Positions 18,271 to 28,528 are shown, numbered from the stretch's first letter. The stretch: 64,000 nucleotides of DNA from Anaerofustis stercorihominis (GCA_015058295.1 SVCP01000003.1:1060-65059); one strand, 5' to 3'. Notes: a model not told the origin generated them from the sequence alone. A program made the numbers and translations.

Positions 18271-19524
18271 TTATTTCTTTCCGTATGTACGTACAGTTTC
18301 GACCATTGCTTCCACATTTTCCGGTTTTGCGTAGTCCATACCGCAGGATGTTTCAAAGATATATCCTCCGCCCGGTGCGCATACGTCAATAATGCGTTTG
18401 ACTTCGTCGATAACCTGCTGTTTTGTGCCGTAGTCAAGAAGATATACGGGGAATGCACCTGCGATGCAGGCAGTACCTCCGAGTTCTTTCTTTGCTTTTA
18501 CAATATCAACTTCTTCGAAGTGATAGATTACTTTTCCTTCCGGGACTTCCTTCAGGCATTCAAGACGGGATGTGTATTTGCCTTCCGTGTAGATATACGG
18601 AACCATTCCCGCATCAATAATAGCATTGATGATAATCTGCAGGTGATTCCAGTAGAAGTCGCGGTAATGTTCATCGCTCATGAAGCCGTCCATACCTTTG
18701 TGCAGTGCCATGAATACATGTTTGCCGGGGATTCTCTGTCCCTGCATTTTTATGGCTGCGAGAGTTTTTTCCAGCTGTTCTTCGCAGTATGCCATTACCT
18801 GCTCAGGTCTTTCGTAAAGGTCTGCGAGTCCGTCGAGTGTTCCTCTGAGGAAATCGCTGTATCCGTCATAAGGCACTCCCGCGCCTCCCATTGCGAGAAC
18901 AGGATATCCGTATTCTTCAACATCAACATTGAGCTGAGCGAGTTTCGGCTGTAATGCTGCGTTGATTTCATTTATTTTCCAGAGTTTTTTGATCATATCC
19001 TTGAACTCTGGTGTGCTTACAGCATTTGCCACTGCAGAGTGACTGTTATATACATTCATCTGCCCCGGGCGGAATGCTTTCATCGGTTCAAGAAGGCCTG
19101 TTGTTCTGGGCATACCCACATTCATTACCCAGCCGCTTCTGTCGTTGAAAAACATATCGAACTCATCTTCTTCAAGGAACGGGAATTCAATGAACTGATG
19201 GATTGAGTTTTTGTCGATAATATCTCCCGGCATACCTGCCCAGCGTGTGGTGTGCGGGTTTGCGAGCTCGAGTATTGGGCCCTGTCCGATACTTACATAG
19301 CTGTGTCCCATGAGTGCATCCGGCTGATAATCATCAAGGTACTTGAATATGCTTTCTCTTGCCTTTGTTACTTCCGTATCATATAGAATATCTGCCATTG
19401 TGTATCCTGCCTGAATATAAGGATAGCACTGAATGATGGGAATAAGGGGCACATCGCCTTCTTTGAGGGCAATGGCATCGTTGATTCTGTTTAATCTCTC
19501 ATTGTATTTTGCCTTGTTTGTCAT
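18271..19524 (-). CDS. Uroporphyrinogen decarboxylase (URO-D) family protein, probable methyltransferase
   Basis: URO-D-like fold residues; C-term IDVCAPGGGYIFETSCGMDYAKPENVEAMVETV. Confidence 0.8.
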   Translation of the reverse strand: MTNKAKYNERLNRINDAIALKEGDVPLIPIIQCYPYIQAGYTMADILYDTEVTKARESIFKYLDDYQPDALMGHSYVSIGQGPILELANPHTTRWAGMPGDIIDKNSIHQFIEFPFLEEDEFDMFFNDRSGWVMNVGMPRTTGLLEPMKAFRPGQMNVYNSHSAVANAVSTPEFKDMIKKLWKINEINAALQPKLAQLNVDVEEYGYPVLAMGGAGVPYDGYSDFLRGTLDGLADLYERPEQVMAYCEEQLEKTLAAIKMQGQRIPGKHVFMALHKGMDGFMSDEHYRDFYWNHLQIIINAIIDAGMVPYIYTEGKYTSRLECLKEVPEGKVIYHFEEVDIVKAKKELGGTACIAGAFPVYLLDYGTKQQVIDEVKRIIDVCAPGGGYIFETSCGMDYAKPENVEAMVETVRTYGKK

Positions 19525-19725
19525 ATTTCCTCCTTCTGAGTATTGCCGTACTCACAATATATCTGCAATTTTATTATATACATCTGTATTGAAAAATAAA
19601 AGGTAATGGGAATACGAAAATATTCCGTATATTCTGCGGATTTGTTGTACTGAGTACGGATAAAGATAAGTTTATTTACAGTTTACATTTTATTATTATA
19701 ATCGTATAATTTATATGCGGGAGGA

Positions 19726-20490
19726 ATGCATATGGACAGATTCAGAGAATATCTTACACAGTGCGAAAAGGATGCGGTGATACACGGCTGGGATTTTTCG
19801 CATATAGAAGGGAAATACCGCTCGTATGATGAGCTTTTAGGGTGGGATTATTACGACATAATAAAAGAATACCTGAAAGACGAACATATTCTCCTCGATA
19901 TGGATACAGGAGGCGGGGAATTTCTGCTGAAATTATCTCATCCCTACGAAAATACATCCGTTACGGAAGGATATTCCCCGAATGCAGAGCTTTGCAGGGA
20001 AAGATTGTCCCCTCTCGGGATCAGCGTGTATGAATGCGGTGCGCAAAGTTTGCCTTTTGATGACAATATTTTTGATATTATCATTAACCGTCACGGAAGC
20101 TTTTCCCCTTCGGAAATATACCGGGTATTGAAAAGCGGAGGTTTATTTATTACACAGCAGGTTGGCGAAGACAATGAAAGAGAGGTTGTGAAGCTTCTTC
20201 TTGGCGATACTCCGAAACCTTTTCCCGGAATGAATCTGAAAGAGCAGAAAAATGCATTTGAAAGTGCGGGATTTGAGATTGTGAAAGCAAGAGAATCATA
20301 TGTTCCCATAGAGTTTTATGATATATCAGCTCTCGTATGGTTTGCGAAAATAATTGAGTGGGAATTCGTCGGGTTTTCTGTTGAAAAATGCTTTGAGAGG
20401 CTTTGTGAAGCAAAACGCATTATTGATACAAAAGGAAAAGTAAGCGGAAATATTCACAGATATATGCTTGTATGCAGGAAAAAGCAATAA
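19726..20490 (+). CDS. Class I SAM-dependent methyltransferase
   Basis: LLDMDTGGGEFLLKL motif I; SLPFDDNIFDIIINRHG; YRVLKSGGLFITQQVG. Confidence 0.85.
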   Translation: MHMDRFREYLTQCEKDAVIHGWDFSHIEGKYRSYDELLGWDYYDIIKEYLKDEHILLDMDTGGGEFLLKLSHPYENTSVTEGYSPNAELCRERLSPLGISVYECGAQSLPFDDNIFDIIINRHGSFSPSEIYRVLKSGGLFITQQVGEDNEREVVKLLLGDTPKPFPGMNLKEQKNAFESAGFEIVKARESYVPIEFYDISALVWFAKIIEWEFVGFSVEKCFERLCEAKRIIDTKGKVSGNIHRYMLVCRKKQ

Positions 20491-20586
20491 ATCGGGAATA
20501 TTTATGCGAAAATATTACAAATATGTTGAGTTATCCGCTGTTTATCTATTATAATATGTTCAGATAAATTTAAAAGGAGAAAAACC

Positions 20587-22053
20587 ATGAAATACGTTAC
20601 AGAAGGTTACGAACCGAAGCAAGTTCTTCAGTATTTTGAAGATATCTCAAGAATTCCCCGCGGAAGCGGCAACGAAGCAGGCGTTGCTCAGTATCTTTAT
20701 GACTGGGGAAAAAATCTCGGTCTGGACGCATACAAAGATGAATACAACAACGTAGTCCTCAAGAAAAAAGGCAGTGCAGGCTGTGAAAATCTCCCGCCGG
20801 TTATTCTTCAGGGACATACAGACATCGTAGCTGTAAAACTTCCGGAAAGCGATCATAACTTCCTTACAGATCCGCTTCCGATCTATGTTGAAGACGGTCT
20901 TCTCAAATCAAAAGGCACAACACTCGGCGCAGACAACGGCAACGCTGTTGCATATATGATGGGTGTTCTTTCTGATGATACACTCGTTCATCCGCCTCTT
21001 GAATGTATCTTCACATCAGGCGAAGAAATCGGCCTCATCGGCGCAAACAAACTCTCAAAAGATGCTTACACAGGAAAACGCATGATCAATATGGACGGCG
21101 GCGGACTTGCTGACGGTAAGACAACAGTTTCAAGCGCAGGCGGTCTTGAGCTTACAATGGTTAAAACACCGGTATGGCAGGATGCAAAAGGTGAATTCAT
21201 TTCACTTTATATCCATGGTCTCAAAGGCGGTCACTCTGCAGGTGCTATCGACAAAGGAAGAGGTAATGCAGGCAAACTGATGGCAAGAATCATCAACAAA
21301 GTATCTCTTTCAACGAAGACAGTGGTGGCAACAATGAACGGCGGCGAAAAGATGAATGCAATCATGTCTGACATCAAGGCTGTTATCAGTGTAGAAGACA
21401 AAGCTGTTGCTATGCCTATCATTGAAAAAACTATTGCCGAAATCAAAGAAGAACTCAGAGTTACAGATGAAGGTTTCATCTGTGAAGTTGAAGAACTCTG
21501 CTGTGATAAAGCACCGAAAAAGATGCTTGATGACAAACAGTCAAAACAGCTCGTTCAGTTCGTTTTCACTATCCCCGCAACTGTAAGGGATATGAGCTTC
21601 GAGATCGAAGGTCTTGTTCTTAACTCTAACAACCTTGCTGCAGTTCAGGTATATGAAGATGTAATTAAAGTTCTCACACTCAACCGCAGCGGCGACTCTT
21701 CAAGACAGGAAGCAATGGGCGATGAGATCAAGGCTCTCGCAGATGCATTTGATTTTGAAGTACAGGTTGGCGCAAACTTCTCAGGCTGGAAATTCAAGCC
21801 CGATTCAAAACTCAGAGAAACACACATCCGTCTTGCAAAAGAAGTTCTTGGCGTAGAACTCCAGCTCCACGCAGGTCACGGCGGACTTGAAACAGGCGAA
21901 TTCTACGGCAAAGATCCGGAAATCGACATCATCACATTCGGGCCGAAAGGCGGCGGAGCTCATACTCCGGAAGAATTCCTCGATCTCGCATCATTCAAGG
22001 AAGTTTACGAATATCTCTGCAAACTCCTCGAAGAACTCACAAAAGAAGCGTAA
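20587..22053 (+). CDS. pepD: Aminoacyl-histidine dipeptidase (M20), copy 1
   Basis: ILQGHTDIVAVK, LGADNGNAVAYMMG, GEEIGL, HAGHGGLETGEF. Confidence 0.92.
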   Translation: MKYVTEGYEPKQVLQYFEDISRIPRGSGNEAGVAQYLYDWGKNLGLDAYKDEYNNVVLKKKGSAGCENLPPVILQGHTDIVAVKLPESDHNFLTDPLPIYVEDGLLKSKGTTLGADNGNAVAYMMGVLSDDTLVHPPLECIFTSGEEIGLIGANKLSKDAYTGKRMINMDGGGLADGKTTVSSAGGLELTMVKTPVWQDAKGEFISLYIHGLKGGHSAGAIDKGRGNAGKLMARIINKVSLSTKTVVATMNGGEKMNAIMSDIKAVISVEDKAVAMPIIEKTIAEIKEELRVTDEGFICEVEELCCDKAPKKMLDDKQSKQLVQFVFTIPATVRDMSFEIEGLVLNSNNLAAVQVYEDVIKVLTLNRSGDSSRQEAMGDEIKALADAFDFEVQVGANFSGWKFKPDSKLRETHIRLAKEVLGVELQLHAGHGGLETGEFYGKDPEIDIITFGPKGGGAHTPEEFLDLASFKEVYEYLCKLLEELTKEA

Positions 22054-22217
22054 GATATTACATACAGGTATGCATCTGCATACCTGTTTTTTTATGCACT
22101 ATCCGATGAATATGGCAGAATTTATTTAATGAATATTCGTGAAATACTTGAGAAAACAGGTGTTTACCACTATAATATACCTAATAAGTTTAAATTATAA
22201 AATCTCAGGAGGTCAAT

Positions 22218-23678
22218 ATGTATAAATATGTTACAGAAGGTTACGAACCGAAACAAGTTCTTCAGTATTTTGAAGATATCTCGAGAATTCCCCGCGGAAG
22301 CGGCAACGAAGCAGGAGTTGCGCAGTATCTTTATGACTGGGGAAAAGCTCTCGGTCTTGATGCATACAAAGACGAACACAACAATGTTGTATTGAAGAAA
22401 AAAGGCAGTGCAGGCTGTGAAAATCTTGAGCCGGTTATCCTTCAGGGACATACAGACATCGTTGCTGTAAAGCTTCCGGAAAGTGATCATAACTTCCTTA
22501 CAGATCCGCTTCCGATCTATGTTGAAGACGGTCTTCTCAAATCAAAAGGCACAACACTCGGCGCAGACAACGGCAACGCTGTCGCATATATGATGGGTGT
22601 TCTTTCTGATGATACACTCGTTCACCCGCCGCTCGAATGTATTTTCACAGCAAATGAAGAAACAGGACTTATCGGTGCTCATGAACTTTCAAAAGATGCA
22701 TTCACAGGAAAGAGAATGATCAATATGGACGCAGGCGGTATGGATCAGACAACTACAGCCGTTTCATGTGCAGGTGGTCTTGAAATGTTTATGACCCAGA
22801 AACCCATCTGGCAGGAAGCAAAGGGTGAGTTTATTTCATTATTCATCCACGGTCTCAAAGGCGGTCACTCTGCAGGTGCTATCAATCTCGGCAGAGGAAA
22901 TGCAGGTAAACTTATTGCAAGAATAATCAACAAAGTATCTCTTTCAACGAAGACAGTAGTTGCGAAGATCAACGGCGGATATATGAGCAACGCAATTATG
23001 TCTGATATCAAAGCTGTCATCAGTGTTGAAGATAAAGATGTGGCTCTCGAAGTTATCGAAAAAGAAGTAAAGATCATCACAGAAGAACTTAAAGTTACAG
23101 ATGAAGGCTTCATCTGTGAGTTTGCTCCCTGTGAAGCTCCGGAAAAGATGCTTGACGATATGCAGAGTAAGAGACTTGTTCAGTTTGCTCTTATGATACC
23201 CTCAACAGTAAGGGATATGAGCTTTGAGATTGAAGATCTCGTTCTTACATCAAACAACCTTGCGGCAATTCAGCTTACAGATGATCAGATCAAGTTCTGG
23301 ACACTTTCACGCAGCGGTGAAGATACACGTCTGTGGGCATTTGGTGATGAGCTTAAAGCATTTGCCGATGTATTCGGATATGATGTTGAAGTTGTTTCAA
23401 GCTATGTGGGATGGAAATATAATCCGGATTCAAAGATGAGAGAGCTTCATATGAAGCTGTTCAAGGAAAAATTCGGCATCGAGTTGAAGATCCATGCAGG
23501 CCACGGCGGACTTGAATGCGGTGAATTCTGCGGAAAAGAACCTGAAATGGATATTATTGCATTCGGTCCCAAGAGTGCAAACGGACATACTCCGGAAGAA
23601 TATCTTGATCTTCAGTCTTTCAAAGAAGTTTATGAATATCTCTGCATGTTCCTCGAAGCACTGACAAAAGAAGCATAA
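22218..23678 (+). CDS. pepD: Aminoacyl-histidine dipeptidase (M20), copy 2
   Basis: Tandem paralogue of 20587-22053; metal-site motifs conserved. Confidence 0.92.
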   Translation: MYKYVTEGYEPKQVLQYFEDISRIPRGSGNEAGVAQYLYDWGKALGLDAYKDEHNNVVLKKKGSAGCENLEPVILQGHTDIVAVKLPESDHNFLTDPLPIYVEDGLLKSKGTTLGADNGNAVAYMMGVLSDDTLVHPPLECIFTANEETGLIGAHELSKDAFTGKRMINMDAGGMDQTTTAVSCAGGLEMFMTQKPIWQEAKGEFISLFIHGLKGGHSAGAINLGRGNAGKLIARIINKVSLSTKTVVAKINGGYMSNAIMSDIKAVISVEDKDVALEVIEKEVKIITEELKVTDEGFICEFAPCEAPEKMLDDMQSKRLVQFALMIPSTVRDMSFEIEDLVLTSNNLAAIQLTDDQIKFWTLSRSGEDTRLWAFGDELKAFADVFGYDVEVVSSYVGWKYNPDSKMRELHMKLFKEKFGIELKIHAGHGGLECGEFCGKEPEMDIIAFGPKSANGHTPEEYLDLQSFKEVYEYLCMFLEALTKEA

Positions 23679-23689
23679 GGTAATATTTC

Positions 23690-23715
23690 AAAAGCCCGCT
23701 GATGCGGGCTTTTGT
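23690..23715 (+). terminator. Terminator hairpin, left duplicate
   Basis: aaaagcccgctgatgcgggcttttgt. Confidence 0.85.
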
Positions 23716-23922
23716 CAGCTTGTCGAAAAAGTCCGCACCGCCAAATCATTGATTTGATTTTTATTGTTGATTTGGCTTGCTGTGAGCAATTTCCGACTCA
23801 AAAATGCTCATTTACGGGTAGTAAACCACGCATTTTCTCGCAGAAATTTGCCTTGCCTCCGGACTTTTCGAACAACCTGTAAATAAAGAACAAACCGTCA
23901 AAAGGTTTTTTGACGGTTTGGC
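23716..23922. repeat. MITE-like element, copy 1
   Basis: cagcttgtcgaaaaagtcc ... ggacttttcgaacaacctg imperfect TIRs, then a ccgtcaaaaggttttttgacgg hairpin; flanked by a duplicated terminator. Confidence 0.65.
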
Positions 23923-23948
23923 AAAAGCTCGCTGATGCGGGCTTTTGT
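23923..23948 (+). terminator. Terminator hairpin, right duplicate
   Basis: aaaagctcgctgatgcgggcttttgt; one mismatch to 23690-23715. Confidence 0.8.
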
Positions 23949-23953
23949 GTGTA

Positions 23954-24268
23954 TTATTTATATTTATTCTGCAGTCTGACTAAACCGTAAGCGAGATAAA
24001 TACTTGAGAATACGGTTACCAGTATCGTAATGACCGCCATGGGGGAGTTCTGTCTCATATCAAAAAGCATAGGCACTGCTGCAAGTACTAAAAGTACCGC
24101 ATATTTAATGAACAGATTACCTGTTTCTTTATTGTACTGTTTTATATACTCTTCTTTGATTTTTATCGTAGTGTTTGCCCACGGCTGAATCTGTTTTTTA
24201 CTGTTTCTGAAAGAAATTCCTATAAGAATGAATACGAGGCACACAGAGCCCCAGATAATAATAAACAT
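23954..24268 (-). CDS. Small membrane protein, unknown function
   Basis: 104 aa ORF with hydrophobic segments; appropriate spacing. Confidence 0.6.
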   Translation of the reverse strand: MFIIIWGSVCLVFILIGISFRNSKKQIQPWANTTIKIKEEYIKQYNKETGNLFIKYAVLLVLAAVPMLFDMRQNSPMAVITILVTVFSSIYLAYGLVRLQNKYK

Positions 24269-24366
24269 ATGCTTCCTCCATATTCATTATATAACAGGTA
24301 AATCTTAAATACAGCTTAAAATTACCTCTTAATGCTTAAAACAGAGAAATTGCCACGTTAAAGTTA

Positions 24367-24394
24367 TTGACATATGACATAAACGGGGTATAAT
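24367..24394 (+). promoter_or_regulatory. Sigma-A-type promoter upstream of the DUF134 gene
   Basis: TTGACA-N16-TATAAT. Confidence 0.8.
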
Positions 24395-24426
24395 GAATTG
24401 TGTAGAAAGAACGGAGAGTTAATAAG

Positions 24427-24771
24427 ATGGGCAGACCGAGAAAATACCGACAAGTTTGCAAAATGCCTTCCTGCACACAGTTTGCACCGATGCATTCCGG
24501 TGAGGAAGAGACGACAGTAGTAATGAGTATCGACGAATATGAGGTAATACGTCTCATTGATCTGAACAAAATGACACAGGAAGAATGTGCCCGTCAGATG
24601 AATATAGCCAGGACGACAGTCCAGAAGGTGTATGACGAAGCACGCAACAAACTTGCCCGTTTTATTGTGGACGGTGCGAAGCTTGTCATCGATGGCGGAG
24701 ATGTCCGTTATTGTGAGAATGATGAATGTATCGCGCTTCACGGAAAGCCCTGCCGTTGCAGGAAAAACTGA
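24427..24771 (+). CDS. DUF134 family HTH protein
   Basis: MGRPRKYRQVCKMPSCTQFAPM; MTQEECARQMNIARTTVQKVYDEARNKLA. Confidence 0.88.
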   Translation: MGRPRKYRQVCKMPSCTQFAPMHSGEEETTVVMSIDEYEVIRLIDLNKMTQEECARQMNIARTTVQKVYDEARNKLARFIVDGAKLVIDGGDVRYCENDECIALHGKPCRCRKN

Positions 24772-24841
24772 TTTCACATTCTTTTACAAGAGTTGAAATA
24801 TATATCAAAAGTAAATCAATCAGAAATATGAAGGAGTTATT

Positions 24842-25663
24842 ATGAGCGAAAAATGCACAAGTAATTGCAGCACATGTGATAAAAGTGACTGCGCAGACCG
24901 CAATGACTTTCTTGAGCCGTTAAATAAAGACAGCAGTGTAAATAAAGTTATTGGTATCGTCAGCGGAAAAGGCGGCGTAGGTAAATCTCTTGTTACAAGC
25001 CTTTGTGCCGTTGCTATGAGAAGACTGGGCGCAAATGTTGCAGTACTGGACGCAGATATTACAGGTCCGTCTATTCCTACAGGATTCGGACTTCACTGTC
25101 AGGCAGATGTTGAAGACAATACGATTCTCCCTGTACGCACAGATACAGGTATCAAAGTAATGTCTATCAACCTTCTTCTTGCAAGCGAAACATCTCCTGT
25201 TGTATGGAGAGGTCCGGTTATTGCAGGCGCAGTAAAACAGTTCTGGACAGATGTACGTTGGGGTGATGTTGATTATATGTTCGTGGATATGCCGCCGGGA
25301 ACAGGTGATGTACCTCTTACAGTATTCCAGTCACTTCCCATTGATGGTATCATCGTAGTATCTTCACCGCAGGATCTCGTTGGTATGATCGTTGCAAAGG
25401 CTGTAAATATGGCAGAAAAAATGAATATCCCCGTACTCGGTATCGTTGAAAATATGTCATATTTCAAATGCCCCGACTGTGGCAAAGAACACCGCATTTT
25501 CGGTGACAGCCATGTAGATCAGGTTGCTGAAGAATTCGGACTTAAAGTTCTTGCAAGACTTCCCATCGATCCTGCAGTAGCAAAAGCATATGATGCAGGT
25601 ATGATCGAAACAGTGGGAACGGAAGTGCTCTCAGATGCAGTAGACGTATTCAAGAATCTTTAA
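24842..25663 (+). CDS. mrp: Mrp/NBP35-family Fe-S carrier P-loop ATPase
   Basis: VSGKGGVGKSLVTS, VDMPPGTGDVPLT, CPDCGKEHRIFG. Confidence 0.92.
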   Translation: MSEKCTSNCSTCDKSDCADRNDFLEPLNKDSSVNKVIGIVSGKGGVGKSLVTSLCAVAMRRLGANVAVLDADITGPSIPTGFGLHCQADVEDNTILPVRTDTGIKVMSINLLLASETSPVVWRGPVIAGAVKQFWTDVRWGDVDYMFVDMPPGTGDVPLTVFQSLPIDGIIVVSSPQDLVGMIVAKAVNMAEKMNIPVLGIVENMSYFKCPDCGKEHRIFGDSHVDQVAEEFGLKVLARLPIDPAVAKAYDAGMIETVGTEVLSDAVDVFKNL

Positions 25664-25750
25664 TGCTTGTCTAAATCCTTTTATGCTGCGCATTACCGTG
25701 AATTATACAGGAAGCTGTATAAAACATAAGTTAATAAATATAAAAGTAAA

Positions 25751-25777
25751 GCATCATCATACAGATGATGCTTTTTT
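25751..25777 (+). terminator. Intrinsic terminator
   Basis: agcatcatc-atac-agatgatgct followed by T-rich run. Confidence 0.75.
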
Positions 25778-25896
25778 GCTGCGTTGGTTTGACTGTCTGA
25801 GCGTATTATTCTCCTGTGTTTGGGAAATTTATGTAAAACTCTGTTGTCGTTTGTTTTGGAAACGAAAAAGGGACTTAAAGTCCCTTGTGAATTATT

Positions 25897-27570
25897 TTAA
25901 TCTTCCATGATCATCTTCGGATACAAGGAAATGAACACTTTAGCACAAATTCCGCTTAAAACAAGGGAAATTCCTGCGGCGGTGAGCATAGATGCGGTGA
26001 ATGTAAAGTTAAAGTTCATATAAAGCTGCCATACAGTAAATCCCATGATGACCGTATAAGCCATTCCTGCGAGCATTGAGAACAGCACATTCATATTCTG
26101 CTTTACTGCTCTTGCGGGATTGTCCCAGTCGATGAGCGGCTTTCTTCCGTCGAGAATCAGCCCGAAGATGTTTACGGGGATAAGACATGAGAATATACAG
26201 ATTGATGTTACCGCCATCGGAAGTATCTCAACATTCATAAATACAACAAGAAGTACTGCGAGTACAGCTACTGTGATCAGATTTATTATAATCTGCCCGG
26301 CAAGTCTTCCGATAAGCTGATCTTTTCCGGTAACGGGAAGGGATTTGTATATATGATGTGCTGTGCCTTCTCTTGAGAATGATGAAGCGGTTATGGATGC
26401 ACTTGAGAGCATAAACATCATTATTGCCGCATATACGAACAGGAAATAATCGCCGAACATATCGTAGAGAGAACCGAAAGTATCCATTACTTCCATACCT
26501 TCCGCCATGAAACCTATACCGAAGATAACGATCATGAGAGGAATGACGAATACAGTGTTGAATACGAATATTGGAGTGCGGAAAAGTATCCTTATGTCGT
26601 TTTTCATTATACTTACGGCTCTTGAATTTGTTCCGCTGCTTTTTCTGAGCTGTTCTCCGGAGAGTTTTTTGCTTTTTACTTTTGCTCCGAGCCCCTGACA
26701 CACAGCCTGCAGATAGAATTTATCCCCGATAAATACACTTATGGCAAAGCTGACAATACTTACAGCCACATATGCGCACAGATATATAAATCCGTTTACG
26801 GAAAACGGAGCAAGAAGAGCTTCCGTTGCAAGCAAAGCAGGGAAGTACACGCTCGTTACCTTGTCGGAAAGAAATGCCCCGTCTGTAATGATGGCATTTA
26901 TCAGTTCCTCTTCGTTCATATTCAGTGCCTGACCTGCTGTGCTGAAATTAAGCGCAAGTATGCATGCTGTCAGTGCGAGCATAAGAATGACCTGTACAAG
27001 CTCGGTGTTTATCCTCATTCCGAAAGCCCTTACGGTAACCACGGAGATTATCGTACTTACGGCAAGGGGAATAACTGCCGACAAAAGAATGATGATCAGA
27101 GCATATACATAGAACAATATACCGGCCCCTGAATTTATGCCGTAGCTTATGAACAGCGGCAGAAGTATCATCATAGAAATTACGGATTCAAACAGGAGAA
27201 TTACCGTGAGTTTGCTTGCGATAATATTTTTCGGTTTTATGGGCAGTGTCAGAAGCATATTCGTATCTTCCGAATCAAACAGCGTGGAAAACACATATGA
27301 CAGACCGAAAAAAAATGTAAGAGCGGCATTCATCATAACTCCGAAGCTGAGAATAGCTCTCTGCTGATTGAGTATTGAGAGCATATCGTATGCACCGTCC
27401 GCAAGGTAAATATATGCGGCATATGACGGAGCGAGGCAGAGTATGAGGATAATTACTCCCACAGCTTTGAGGAGGGATTTTTTGCTGTGAGCCATATCGT
27501 GTAGGGCTTTTTTCGGGTTGAACAGTGCCTTTGCCTGATATGCACATAATTTCAGATATTTACTGTTCAT
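25897..27570 (-). CDS. ABC transporter permease (ABC-2-like exporter)
   Basis: Multiple TM segments; overlaps the following ATPase gene by about 10 nt. Confidence 0.8.
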   Translation of the reverse strand: MNSKYLKLCAYQAKALFNPKKALHDMAHSKKSLLKAVGVIILILCLAPSYAAYIYLADGAYDMLSILNQQRAILSFGVMMNAALTFFFGLSYVFSTLFDSEDTNMLLTLPIKPKNIIASKLTVILLFESVISMMILLPLFISYGINSGAGILFYVYALIIILLSAVIPLAVSTIISVVTVRAFGMRINTELVQVILMLALTACILALNFSTAGQALNMNEEELINAIITDGAFLSDKVTSVYFPALLATEALLAPFSVNGFIYLCAYVAVSIVSFAISVFIGDKFYLQAVCQGLGAKVKSKKLSGEQLRKSSGTNSRAVSIMKNDIRILFRTPIFVFNTVFVIPLMIVIFGIGFMAEGMEVMDTFGSLYDMFGDYFLFVYAAIMMFMLSSASITASSFSREGTAHHIYKSLPVTGKDQLIGRLAGQIIINLITVAVLAVLLVVFMNVEILPMAVTSICIFSCLIPVNIFGLILDGRKPLIDWDNPARAVKQNMNVLFSMLAGMAYTVIMGFTVWQLYMNFNFTFTASMLTAAGISLVLSGICAKVFISLYPKMIMED

Positions 27571-28273
27571 TTGTAAGCTCCAGGAATATTTCTTCGAGGG
27601 AAGAATCTGTATTCTGTTTCAGTTCTTCCATACTGCCGACGGCAATAAGTTTACCTTTATTTATAATTCCTACTCTGTCGCAGAATTTCTCAGCCACATC
27701 AAGAACATGAGTGGAGAAAAATATGCTTTTTCCTTCAGCGCAGAGTTTTTTCATAAGTTCTTTTAAGTTGAATGAGCTCTTCGGATCAAGTCCTACCATT
27801 GGTTCGTCCAGGACGAGAAGCTCAGGTTTTGTTACAAGAGCTCCGATGAGGGATATCTTCTGCTGCATTCCGTGGGAATATGTAGAGATATAATCACCTA
27901 AGTTATCGGTCATTTCGAACATAGCTGCATATTCTTCGATGAGGGAAGCTCTTTCTTTGCCGATATCATACATATCCGCCATAAAATTTACATATTCAAT
28001 ACCCTTAATCTTTTTGTTTGCTTCGGGGGTATCGGATACATAAGCCATTTTTTTCTTTGCGGTTATGGGATCGACTGATATATCTGTTCCCATAACGGAT
28101 ATGCTTCCGCTTGTAGGACGGAGAATTCCCGTAATCATTTTTATTGTGGTGGTCTTTCCTGCACCATTAGGACCGAGGAATCCAAAAATTTCGCCGCTGT
28201 TTATGTCAAGGGATAAGTTATCAACCGCAGTCTTGTTGTTGTAGGATTTGCTGAGTTCGCGGATCTTAAGCAT
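27560..28273 (-). CDS. ABC transporter ATP-binding protein
   Basis: GPNGAGKTTTIKMI, YSHGMQQKISLIGAL, LLVLDEPM; start at 28273 after aaggaggt RBS. Confidence 0.92.
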   Translation of the reverse strand: MLKIRELSKSYNNKTAVDNLSLDINSGEIFGFLGPNGAGKTTTIKMITGILRPTSGSISVMGTDISVDPITAKKKMAYVSDTPEANKKIKGIEYVNFMADMYDIGKERASLIEEYAAMFEMTDNLGDYISTYSHGMQQKISLIGALVTKPELLVLDEPMVGLDPKSSFNLKELMKKLCAEGKSIFFSTHVLDVAEKFCDRVGIINKGKLIAVGSMEELKQNTDSSLEEIFLELTNEQ

Positions 28274-28390
28274 AAAAACCTCCTTGATATTCATTTTACA
28301 CTATATTATTATTTTTCACATATTAAGTCAATGAGATACTGTTAACTAATGAAATTTTAATGATTGCGTTATGAAAAACAGCTTTTGTCC

Positions 28391-28497
28391 GGGGACGCCG
28401 CAGGCGGTGGGAAGCGTAGGCTTCCCACCTTCAGAAGCGAAGCTTCTGAACTGCTGTCGCGGATGCGACAGCATGCCTGCGGCGGAGATGGGCGGGG
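28391..28497. repeat. Three-hairpin structured repeat, copy A
   Basis: gccgcagg/cctgcggc closing stem; inner stems tgggaagc/gcttccca, ttcagaagc/gcttctgaa, ctgtcgc/gcgacag; ends in gggcggg. Confidence 0.8.
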
Positions 28498-28528
28498 GTG
28501 CGGGCGAGGTACGAGGGGCACGAAAAAA

